A stretch of 5,524 nucleotides of DNA from an uncultured Bacilli bacterium (GCA_947631345.1 CANRKW010000069.1:1-5524), one strand, 5' to 3'. Shown: positions 1 to 4,913, numbered from the stretch's first letter. Numbers and translations: made by a program. Notes: a model not told the origin generated them from the sequence alone.

Positions 1-1
1 T

Positions 2-166
2 TCTGTCGGCCCGGGCAGCTTGGGCGGTGGCCGCGTCGGCAACGCCTATGCTGTTCGCCCCGTAGTTTCTCTGAAATCTTGTGTAACAGTTAAAAGTGGT
101 AATGGAAGTAGTGATTCTCCATATGAATTTGAAATTAGTTCTGACTGTGCATCTGCAGTAAATTAA
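2..166 (+). CDS. C-terminal end of a surface/pilin-like protein of unknown function (5' end outside window)
   Basis: An open frame of 54 codons plus TAA enters from the left edge. It contains 'AVRPVVSLKS', then a Cys, and 'GNGSSDSPYEFE'. This resembles the tail 'GVRPVVSLKS...GGDGSxxxPY' that I associate with prepilin-like or secreted proteins of gut Bacillota; that resemblance is recalled, not searched. No catalytic motif is visible and the function is unknown. Base composition is split: codons 1-20 have G or C at the third position in 15 of 20 cases, while codons 21-54 have it in 2 of 34. The GC-rich part encodes a Gly-rich stretch (GPGSLGGGRVGNAY) with hardly any A. This could be a diversified segment (for example a diversity-generating retroelement variable region in a C-type-lectin-like fold), a recombined cassette or an assembly join. 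The stop lies 12 nt before the Xre gene, with no terminator between, so the two are probably co-transcribed. Confidence 0.7.
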   Translation, partial: SVGPGSLGGGRVGNAYAVRPVVSLKSCVTVKSGNGSSDSPYEFEISSDCASAVN

Positions 167-178
167 AGGAAGGTATAT

Positions 179-412
179 ATGACAGAAATAGAATTAAATA
201 AAACAATCGGCAAAAATGTAAAGAAATATAGGCTTTTATATAATGTTAATGTAGAAAAAATGACACAAAAAGATTTAGCAGAAAAAATAAATGTTGGAAT
301 ATCTACTATAGGTAATTTAGAAAGTTCTAATATAACACAAGGTGTAAGTTTATATAATTTATATAAAATAAGTAATATATTAAAAGTTCCTATAAATAAA
401 TTCTTTGAATAG
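179..412 (+). CDS. Small Xre/Cro-type helix-turn-helix DNA-binding regulator
   Basis: A 77-residue protein made of a single HTH_3 (Xre family) domain. Residues 7-22 form the first helix (NKTIGKNVKKYRLLYN). Residues 29-37 (TQKDLAEKI) and 39-49 (VGISTIGNLES) form the helix-turn-helix pair with the family's usual spacing. The last helices end in 'LYKISNILKVPINKFFE', a typical Xre ending (compare 'lakaLgvsldelf'). The loop between helices 1 and 2 is a few residues longer than usual (YNVNVEKM). There is no effector or dimerisation domain, so it probably binds DNA as a simple dimer. The ribosome binding site AAAGGAAGG (165-173) is well placed for the ATG at 179. The gene follows the upstream surface-protein gene by 12 nt and ends in its own terminator, so it may regulate that upstream unit; the target is an inference. 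Codon use is AT-rich like the rest of the window. Confidence 0.88.
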   Translation: MTEIELNKTIGKNVKKYRLLYNVNVEKMTQKDLAEKINVGISTIGNLESSNITQGVSLYNLYKISNILKVPINKFFE

Positions 413-430
413 CAATTATTTGCTATTTTT
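407..430 (+). terminator. Intrinsic terminator after the Xre gene
   Basis: The perfect 8-bp stem AATAGCAA (408-415) / TTGCTATT (420-427) closes a 4-nt loop TTAT and is followed by TTT, C, TTT. The stem includes the TAG stop codon of the Xre gene (410-412). It separates the Xre gene from the ecf operon. Confidence 0.8.
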
Positions 431-448
431 CTTTATATTTGTTAAAAT
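420..448 (+). promoter_or_regulatory. Predicted sigma-A promoter of the ecfA1-ecfA2-ecfT-truA operon
   Basis: An extended -10 element, TGtTAAAAT (440-448), lies 17 nt downstream of a partial -35, TTGCTA (420-425, 4 of 6 matches to TTGACA). The -35 lies within the 3' arm of the preceding terminator. The predicted start is near 455, at the ribosome binding site, giving a leader of about 12 nt. In such AT-rich DNA, motif matches alone are weak evidence; the position after a terminator and before an operon supports the call. Confidence 0.5.
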
Positions 449-453
449 TAAAT

Positions 454-461
454 GGGAGAGG
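454..461 (+). promoter_or_regulatory. Ribosome binding site that sets the ecfA1 start
   Basis: GGGAGAGG lies 5 nt upstream of the ATG at 467. An in-frame ATG at 452 overlaps this site and the predicted transcription start, and would leave no room for its own ribosome binding site. The ATG at 467 is therefore preferred. Confidence 0.75.
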
Positions 462-466
462 TTTAT

Positions 467-1222
467 ATGGTTATTGAATATAAAGAAAATGATAAAATGA
501 ATTTTAAAGTATATGAAAAAGACTTTATAACTTTTTTAGGTAATAAAAATAAAAGTATTGTAGAAAACTTAATGTTTCTAAAAGAAAATAACTATATAAC
601 TATAAATAACATTAATATAAATAATTCTAATATATATGAAAATAGAAAATACATAACTTTTTCATCTTTTAAATATCTTAATACTATATTAGGAGAAATA
701 GCTAAAGATGAACTTGCTTTTCCTTTAGAAAGTCTATCTATGTCTAAAAAAGAAATAAAATCTAAAATAAATGAAATAAGTAAAAAGTTCAAATTAGATT
801 ATTTAGATATATCTATAAAACATTTAAGTAGAACAGAAATAGTTAAACTATCATTAGCAAGTTCTTTAATAATAAATCCAAAAATATTAGTAATAGATAA
901 TATACTGAACTTACTTGATAAAGATGACTTTATATTAGTAACTAACATATTAAAAGAATTTACAAATAATGGAGGAGTCATCCTTAACTTTACAACCAAC
1001 ATAGAAGAAAGTCTTTTAGGTAATAAAATAATAATAACTGACAAAGAAAAAATCATAGTTGAAGGAAAAACATTAAGTGTTTTAAATGAAGAAAAGATAA
1101 TGAAAAGACTAGGTATTTCTTTACCTTTTATAATTATGTTAAATAAATATTTAAAAGATTATGATTTAATTAATAAATATTACTTAACATATGAAGAATT
1201 AGTAGGTGCATTATGGAAATAA
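467..1222 (+). CDS. ecfA1: Degenerate ECF transporter ATPase EcfA1-like subunit, probably unable to hydrolyse ATP
   Basis: Encodes 251 residues. EcfA1 normally pairs with EcfA2 to power vitamin and metal uptake through EcfT and a substrate-binding S component at the membrane. Family membership is shown by 'DELAFPLESL' (81-90, compare 'DDVAFGLEN'), the region 120-151 aligned to signature and Walker B, 'TDKEKIIVEG' (191-200), and an EcfA1-type C-terminus ending 'TYEELVGALW'. The catalytic motifs are altered. The P-loop is GNKNKS (25-30), two residues shorter than GxxGxGKS and lacking its glycines. The Q-loop Gln is Ser66. LSGGQ is LSRTE (120-124). Walker B is ILVIDN (140-145), with Asp144 kept and the catalytic Glu replaced by Asn145. 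The switch His is Thr177. The D-loop Asp (Asp151) remains. The protein is somewhat short because the N-terminal beta region is reduced. It is first in the operon and overlaps ecfA2 by 10 nt. The frame is intact, so it is not an obvious pseudogene. Gene identity is likely from context; loss of activity is inferred. Confidence 0.82.
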   Translation: MVIEYKENDKMNFKVYEKDFITFLGNKNKSIVENLMFLKENNYITINNININNSNIYENRKYITFSSFKYLNTILGEIAKDELAFPLESLSMSKKEIKSKINEISKKFKLDYLDISIKHLSRTEIVKLSLASSLIINPKILVIDNILNLLDKDDFILVTNILKEFTNNGGVILNFTTNIEESLLGNKIIITDKEKIIVEGKTLSVLNEEKIMKRLGISLPFIIMLNKYLKDYDLINKYYLTYEELVGALWK

Positions 1223-2058
1223 TAGAATTTAACAATTTAACATATAAAGAATATATAAATCATACTTTAGTTAAAACTCATCTTAAAAATGTAGATTTAA
1301 CTATTCTAGAAAATAAAATAACAGCTATTTTAGGAGATTCTAAAAGTGGAATAGAATATATAGGAGGATTAGTAAATGCAAGTATTAAGCCTTCAAATGG
1401 ATGTGTAAAAGTACTTTCTTTTATAAATGATGGTAAAAGAATAAAAAATGTAAATAACTTAAGAAGACTTATAGGAATAGTACCAATGTATCCAGATAAA
1501 ATATTATTTAGTAAAACTGTAAAAGAAGAACTTCAATTTGGTCCATCCCACTTTAAATACAAAAATGATAAAACATCTATAAGAATAAAAGAAGCTCTTA
1601 AAATACTTGATTTAGATGAAAAAATATTAAATGAAAAAATATCTAATTTAACTTTAAATGAACAAAGAAAAGTATCTCTTGCTTCTGTACTTATATTTAA
1701 TCCTAAAATACTTATACTTGATAATATAACATTTCTTCTTACTAATAAAGATAAAGAAAACATAAAGAAATTAATAATTATGTTAAAAGAAAAATACAAT
1801 AAAACTATAATATTACTAACAAAAGATACTGATTTTGCATATCTTTTAGCTGACAGAGTTGTTATATTTAATAAAGGTAAGAAAGTAATAGAAGGAAGTA
1901 CTAATTTATTAGAAGATGAAAGTCTTTTAAGCATGAATAATTTAGAAGTACCTAATATAGTTAAATTCATTAATACTAGTAGAAAACATAATATACCACT
2001 TACTTATACTAAAGACATATTAGATTTAATTAAGGAGGTATATAGAAATGCAAGATAG
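1213..2058 (+). CDS. ecfA2: Degenerate ECF transporter ATPase EcfA2-like subunit, probably unable to hydrolyse ATP
   Basis: A 281-residue protein of normal EcfA2 length (about 280-290). The ABC fold is easy to follow: 'ITAILGDSKSG' at the P-loop, 'LRRLIGIVPMYPD' (83-95) at the Q-loop, 'TVKEELQFGP' (102-111, compare 'TVEKDIAFGP'), signature plus Walker B at 146-171, and 'ADRVVIFNKGKKVIEG' (213-228). The C-terminal helical domain has the EcfA2-type 'LEVPNIVKF' and 'TKDILDLIKEV'. Each catalytic residue is replaced: P-loop GDSKSGIEY (41-49) has Ile47 for the essential Lys and Glu48 for Ser; the Q-loop Gln is Met92; LSGGQ is LTLNE (146-150); the Walker B Glu is Asn171 (Asp170 kept); the D-loop Asp is Thr177; the switch His is Lys204. 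The start ATG (1213) lies inside the end of ecfA1, and the end overlaps ecfT by 11 nt. It would be the partner of EcfA1. With both subunits altered, neither shared ATP site should work. Confidence 0.85.
   Translation: MEIIEFNNLTYKEYINHTLVKTHLKNVDLTILENKITAILGDSKSGIEYIGGLVNASIKPSNGCVKVLSFINDGKRIKNVNNLRRLIGIVPMYPDKILFSKTVKEELQFGPSHFKYKNDKTSIRIKEALKILDLDEKILNEKISNLTLNEQRKVSLASVLIFNPKILILDNITFLLTNKDKENIKKLIIMLKEKYNKTIILLTKDTDFAYLLADRVVIFNKGKKVIEGSTNLLEDESLLSMNNLEVPNIVKFINTSRKHNIPLTYTKDILDLIKEVYRNAR
2032..2039 (+). promoter_or_regulatory. Strong ribosome binding site of ecfT inside ecfA2
   Basis: AAGGAGGT is a full match to the 16S anti-Shine-Dalgarno sequence and lies 8 nt before the ATG at 2048. 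It is embedded in the coding end of ecfA2. It is the strongest ribosome binding site in the operon, so ecfT can be translated well even if ribosomes from ecfA2 are few. Confidence 0.85.
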
Positions 2059-2806
2059 TAAATACTTTGGTTCATTTTATCCAATTGAAAGTAAAATACA
2101 TAGATTAAATCCAGTAATAAAGTTAATAATACTTTTTATACTTATAATATCTATAATAGCAAGTAATGAAATAAAACTTCATATATTAATGCTTTTCTAT
2201 GTAATTGTACTTTTATATTATAGTAAAGTTCCTTTTAGATTTTACTTTAATATGGTGTATGGTTTAAGATACATCTATATAATTCTTTTGTTTTTACTTG
2301 CTAGTCACGGTTTAACACTTGAGTTTACTATTATTTTACTTTTGAAAATAAACATAATACTATTATATCTATCACTTCTTTTCTTTACAACAGCTCCGAG
2401 TGTTCTTAAATATGGGGTAGAAAAAATACTTACACCATTTAATATATTAAACCTCAATATGGGCAAATTCGCTAATTTTTTAGTCAATATAATTACTTTT
2501 ATACCTTTAGTAATTGTAACAGAAAAAGAAGTTCTAATAATGAGAGGAAACCACGGATTAGATTATTTTGAAGAAGACATAATATCTAAAATAATAGTAA
2601 GAATAAAATCTAGTTATAACACATTTTATATAACAATACAAAAACTTAAAAATATAAATGAATTATCAACATTAAAAATGTATAATATAAATAAACATAG
2701 AACTAATTATAAAGTAAACAAAATAGATGGATTTTCTATAATACTACTTTTGATATCTTTAATATTTATAATATACTATATAATATATGAAAGAGGAATT
2801 TTATGA
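2048..2806 (+). CDS. ecfT: ECF transporter transmembrane subunit EcfT-like, coupling motifs altered
   Basis: A 252-residue integral membrane protein (CbiQ/EcfT family; usual length about 260). EcfT links the two ATPases to the vitamin-binding S component. The N-terminus carries the family signature 'GSFYPIESKIHRLNP' (8-22, compare 'GxYxPxxSxxHxLDPR'). Hydrophobic helices lie at about 25-58, 66-87, 92-116, 142-158 and 229-247. The cytoplasmic domain (159-225) holds the two coupling helices that normally dock on the ATPases with X-Arg-X motifs. By alignment to the usual 'AQRARG' and 'ELALAMEARGY', the first motif here is N168-H169-G170 and the second Y212-N213-I214, so both arginines seem to be lost. 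'RTNY' (218-221) after the second helix is kept. The loss matches the decay of the two ATPases. The stop overlaps the truA start as ATGA. Family assignment is firm; the coupling-motif reading depends on a by-eye alignment. Confidence 0.88.
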   Translation: MQDSKYFGSFYPIESKIHRLNPVIKLIILFILIISIIASNEIKLHILMLFYVIVLLYYSKVPFRFYFNMVYGLRYIYIILLFLLASHGLTLEFTIILLLKINIILLYLSLLFFTTAPSVLKYGVEKILTPFNILNLNMGKFANFLVNIITFIPLVIVTEKEVLIMRGNHGLDYFEEDIISKIIVRIKSSYNTFYITIQKLKNINELSTLKMYNINKHRTNYKVNKIDGFSIILLLISLIFIIYYIIYERGIL

Positions 2807-3528
2807 GATATTTAGTTAATATGAAATATGATGGTACTTTATTTTATGGTTTAGAAAAACAAAACAACTTTAGAACAGTTACTGGTGTTATAGAAGAAGT
2901 ATTATCTAAAATATTAAATGAAAAGATAAAAATAGTAGGTTGTTCTAGAACAGATAAAGGAGTACACGCGAATGATTATTACTTTCATTTTGACACTGAT
3001 AAAAATATAAACACAGATAAATTAAAACACTCAATTAACAGTATTATAGATAGAGATATTTACATTAAAGAAGTAAAACAAGTGACAAATGAAATTCACG
3101 CTAGATATAGTGTTAAAAATAAAGAATACAAATATATAATAAATACTAAAGAATATGAACCTACTATGAGAAATTATAGACTTGAATATAATAAACCAAT
3201 TAATATAAAAATACTAAAAAAAGTAAGTAAGAAATTAATAGGAAAACATAATTTTAAAGCTTTTACTAGTGATAAAGATAATAACAATTATATAAGAAAA
3301 ATAAATTACATAAAAATAAAAAAAGATAAGAATTTAATATATATATACATTAATTCTAATGGATTTTTAAGATATATGGTAAGAAATATAATAGGGTTAA
3401 TGTTAGAAGTAAATGAAGGTAAAAAAAGCATAGATGAAATAGAAGAAATATTAGAAAAACAAGATAGAAGAAATTTAGGGGTTATGGTAAGTTCTAGTGG
3501 ATTATATCTAAATAAAGTTAATTATTAA
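2803..3528 (+). CDS. truA: tRNA pseudouridine(38-40) synthase TruA
   Basis: A 241-residue cytoplasmic enzyme that isomerises uridine to pseudouridine at positions 38-40 of the tRNA anticodon arm. The catalytic aspartate is Asp51 in 'CSRTDKGVHA' (47-56). Other family blocks are present in order: 'MKYDGTLFYG' (7-16), 'HARYSVKNKEYKYII' (99-113) with the conserved tyrosines, 'GKHNFKAF' (147-154), 'GFLRYMVRNIIG' (187-198), and 'QDRRNLG...SSGLYL' near the end. Length matches Bacilli TruA (about 245). Small oddities: the usual 'GWQ' after YDGT is 'GLE', and the usual 'TAPxxGLYL' is 'VSSSGLYL'. The active site is intact and I expect a working enzyme. It starts within the ecfT stop (ATGA overlap, weak AGAGG site at 2792-2796), so its translation is probably coupled to ecfT. 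The ecfA1-ecfA2-ecfT-truA order is standard in Bacillota, but the ribosomal protein genes that often flank it are absent here. Confidence 0.95.
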   Translation: MRYLVNMKYDGTLFYGLEKQNNFRTVTGVIEEVLSKILNEKIKIVGCSRTDKGVHANDYYFHFDTDKNINTDKLKHSINSIIDRDIYIKEVKQVTNEIHARYSVKNKEYKYIINTKEYEPTMRNYRLEYNKPINIKILKKVSKKLIGKHNFKAFTSDKDNNNYIRKINYIKIKKDKNLIYIYINSNGFLRYMVRNIIGLMLEVNEGKKSIDEIEEILEKQDRRNLGVMVSSSGLYLNKVNY

Positions 3529-3535
3529 ATATATA

Positions 3536-3564
3536 TTTAAAATTAAGGCTTTTTTTGGTAAAAT
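3536..3564 (+). promoter_or_regulatory. Possible promoter for the DUF308 membrane protein gene
   Basis: An extended -10 TGgTAAAAT (3556-3564) lies 17 nt after TTTAAA (3536-3541, 4 of 6 to TTGACA). A TATAAT at 3566-3571 is an alternative, but it would start transcription inside the ribosome binding site. The predicted start near 3571 leaves a leader of about 14 nt beginning at GGAGGAG. No convincing terminator separates this gene from truA, so read-through is also possible. Confidence 0.4.
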
Positions 3565-3571
3565 ATATAAT

Positions 3572-3578
3572 GGAGGAG
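3572..3578 (+). promoter_or_regulatory. Ribosome binding site that sets the DUF308 gene start
   Basis: GGAGGAG lies 6 nt before the ATG at 3585. The frame is open upstream to a TTG at 3555 and an ATG at 3570, but both precede or overlap this site and have no ribosome binding site of their own. The ATG at 3585 is preferred. Confidence 0.8.
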
Positions 3579-3584
3579 ATAAAA

Positions 3585-4169
3585 ATGATAGAAATAATTA
3601 AAAATAAAGAAATAAAAGGAATATTCACATCATTACTTTTAATGGTATTAGGTATATTATTAATGTTAAAACCTTTAGAAATAGTTGAATCTTTAATAAA
3701 AATAATGGGTATTATTATATTATTATGTGGTGTTTTAGATTTTCTTAATTATTTTAGAATTAAAACAGAAGAAAAACTATTTAATTATGGTTTGTTAAAA
3801 GGTTTATTAGAAGTATCTATAGGAATATTATTTATATTTAAGTTTAATGTATTAACAGATATATTTACTATTATAATAGGTTTAATTATTATATTTATGA
3901 ATGTATTTAAATTACAATTATCTTTAAATTTAAAAGAAGTTAATACTCCTAATTGGTTTATAGGAACTATTATATCTTCATTATCTATAATATTAGGAAT
4001 AGTAATTATATTGAATCCTTTTAGTACTGTAAAAGTGATAATAATAACTTCTGGAGCTATAATATTTACATCTGAACTTGCTAATATTATATATAGTTTT
4101 ATAATACTTAAAAGCATTAAAAAAGAAAGTAAAAATATTAAAGATATTGTTGTAAAAGAAGTTAAATAG
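3585..4169 (+). CDS. DUF308/HdeD-like six-helix membrane protein
   Basis: A 194-residue hydrophobic protein built from about six membrane helices (roughly 12-29, 33-56, 69-86, 90-110, 126-144, 148-175) with a short Lys/Glu-rich cytoplasmic tail (176-194). The helices form three similar hairpins. The first and third carry the DUF308-type turn, hydrophobic run then Pro: 'GILLMLKP' (23-30) and 'GIVIILNP' (138-145). The middle copy has 'GILFIFKF' (80-87) instead. This triple pattern is typical of the HdeD/DUF308 family. HdeD of E. coli is linked to acid resistance, but most family members have no known role and no substrate can be read from the sequence. It lies 56 nt after truA and 50 nt before the zinc-ribbon gene, with candidate promoters on both sides. 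Family assignment is fairly sure; function is unknown. Confidence 0.8.
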   Translation: MIEIIKNKEIKGIFTSLLLMVLGILLMLKPLEIVESLIKIMGIIILLCGVLDFLNYFRIKTEEKLFNYGLLKGLLEVSIGILFIFKFNVLTDIFTIIIGLIIIFMNVFKLQLSLNLKEVNTPNWFIGTIISSLSIILGIVIILNPFSTVKVIIITSGAIIFTSELANIIYSFIILKSIKKESKNIKDIVVKEVK

Positions 4170-4199
4170 TTGAAAAAACTTATATATTTAGTGTATAAT
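4170..4199 (+). promoter_or_regulatory. Predicted sigma-A promoter of the zinc-ribbon membrane protein gene
   Basis: TTGAAA (4170-4175, 5 of 6) and a perfect TATAAT (4194-4199) are separated by 18 nt. The predicted start is near 4206, at GGAGG, giving a leader of about 14 nt before the ATG at 4220. This is the best-matching promoter in the window. Confidence 0.65.
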
Positions 4200-4219
4200 T
4201 AGATAGGAGGTAATGAGTA

Positions 4220-4642
4220 ATGGCTAAATATTGTTCAAATTGTGGTGCTGAATTAAAAGAAGGCGCGGATGTTTGTTTAAAATGTGGTAAATTATTAATA
4301 AATTTAGACAATGGAGATGAAATAGTTAAAGTAAAAGTTAAGGCTCCTGGAATATCTATAGCAAGTATGAGTTTAGGAATAGTAGCTTGTTTAATAGCAG
4401 TGTTGATGTTCTTTAATGCAGGTTCTTTAATAGGTGAACTTTATTATCAATCTATTGTATATAAGTTAAGTTTAGCAGTTGGATATACTTTATTTGTATG
4501 GGTACCAGGTGTTGTAGGAATATTCTTATCAATAAGTGGTCAAAAAAAGGCTAAAACTGGAATAGGATTAGCTGGACTTTTAACAAGTATAATTTCAGTT
4601 GCTTTAGCACTTCTAATTATCATTTACTTAGTAATGGCTTAA
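4220..4642 (+). CDS. Zinc-ribbon membrane protein (N-terminal zinc ribbon plus DUF4190-like helices)
   Basis: A 140-residue protein in two parts. Residues 3-24 form a short zinc ribbon with two CxxC knuckles, Cys5-SN-Cys8 and Cys19-LK-Cys22, the 'YCSNCGAELKEGADVCLKCGK' type common in Bacillota and archaea. A charged linker (30-43) leads to three hydrophobic helices at about 45-66, 84-106 and 113-138, with a small Gly/Ser-rich pattern ('SMSLGIVACL', 'GIGLAGLLTSII') like DUF4190 membrane domains. The ribbon should face the cytoplasm because there is no signal peptide. Such proteins are thought to act as membrane-tethered structural or regulatory factors; no enzyme activity is expected and the partner is unknown. 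TAGGAGG (4204-4210) serves the ATG at 4220. It has its own promoter and terminator, so it may be a single-gene unit or the end of a read-through unit from the DUF308 gene. Confidence 0.85.
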   Translation: MAKYCSNCGAELKEGADVCLKCGKLLINLDNGDEIVKVKVKAPGISIASMSLGIVACLIAVLMFFNAGSLIGELYYQSIVYKLSLAVGYTLFVWVPGVVGIFLSISGQKKAKTGIGLAGLLTSIISVALALLIIIYLVMA

Positions 4643-4667
4643 GACTATCGTTTTGATAGTTTTTTTA
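4641..4667 (+). terminator. Intrinsic terminator after the zinc-ribbon gene
   Basis: The perfect 6-bp stem ACTATC (4644-4649) / GATAGT (4655-4660) closes the loop GTTTT and is followed by six T's (4661-4666). The stem can be extended by pairing upstream AAG with the T run. It begins at the stop codon of the zinc-ribbon gene. Confidence 0.88.
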
Positions 4668-4676
4668 TAATCAATT

Positions 4677-4723
4677 TTACACTTCTAGTCACAATTTTTA
4701 TATAAATGTGAACGAAAGTGTAA
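4677..4723. repeat. Nested imperfect inverted repeat
   Basis: The outer 8-bp arms TTACACTT (4677-4684) and AAGTGTAA (4716-4723) enclose, across 4-nt internal loops on each side, an inner 5-bp stem TCACA (4689-4693) / TGTGA (4707-4711). The inner stem can be lengthened by TTT/AAA with one bulged A. There is no T run after it, so it does not look like a terminator. It could be an operator, a small structured RNA or part of a mobile-element relic. Confidence 0.5.
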
Positions 4724-4742
4724 TATACAAAAAAGATATCAT

Positions 4743-4787
4743 AAACTAAACTTCCACAGTCGATTGACTAATGTGGAAGTTTAGTTT
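4743..4787. repeat. Perfect 16-bp inverted repeat; possible bidirectional terminator
   Basis: AAACTAAACTTCCACA (4743-4758) is followed 13 nt later by its exact reverse complement (4772-4787). Within the loop, GTC (4759-4761) and GAC (4766-4768) can pair around GATT, leaving a 3-nt bulge. The inner CTTCCACA/TGTGGAAG is the stable part; the outer TTTAGTTT on either strand could act as an interrupted U tract, so a bidirectional terminator is possible. The upstream gene already has its own terminator and the next gene also reads rightwards, so the role is unclear. No target-site duplication is visible at its edges. Confidence 0.7.
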
Positions 4788-4913
4788 CAAATAATTGTAA
4801 ATTATATTTCGAATTTATACAAATTCATTAGATGTTATAGTAAAAAGATTTTAACATAAAAATACAAAAAAAGATAAAAATAACATATAGTAGTTTTATT
4901 GTTTAGAATATAG

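Noticed and set aside
452..466. ATG at 452 as the start of ecfA1
   Set aside because: It overlaps the ribosome binding site GGGAGAGG and the predicted transcription start; the ATG at 467 has correct spacing.
467..2058. Calling ecfA1 and ecfA2 pseudogenes
   Set aside because: No stop, frameshift or truncation is visible, lengths are near normal, and overlaps and ribosome binding sites are preserved; only catalytic motifs are lost.
592..2487. Open frames on the minus strand across the ecf genes (for example 1533-1970)
   Set aside because: They lie opposite well-supported coding sequence, have no ribosome binding sites and show no family motifs; AT-rich coding DNA often gives such shadow frames.
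3525..3556. Palindrome TTAAATATATATTTAA after truA followed by a T run, as a terminator
   Set aside because: The palindrome is pure A/T and the T run starts 9 bases after it, beyond AATTAAGGC. It would be a very weak hairpin, and such palindromes are expected by chance in this composition.
3555..3584. TTG at 3555 or ATG at 3570 as the start of the DUF308 gene
   Set aside because: Both lie before or inside the promoter and ribosome binding site GGAGGAG that fits the ATG at 3585; the added residues are not hydrophobic-family sequence.
3785..4117. Minus-strand frame of 110 codons opposite the DUF308 gene
   Set aside because: Ile/Asn-rich shadow of a membrane protein gene with no ribosome binding site and no recognisable domain.
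4743..4787. The 16-bp hairpin as an insertion sequence end or tRNA-like gene
   Set aside because: No transposase, no target-site duplication, and the loop and stem do not match a tRNA cloverleaf.
4670..4870. A CRISPR array or tandem repeat in the intergenic region
   Set aside because: The inverted repeats differ from each other in sequence and there are no regularly spaced direct repeats.
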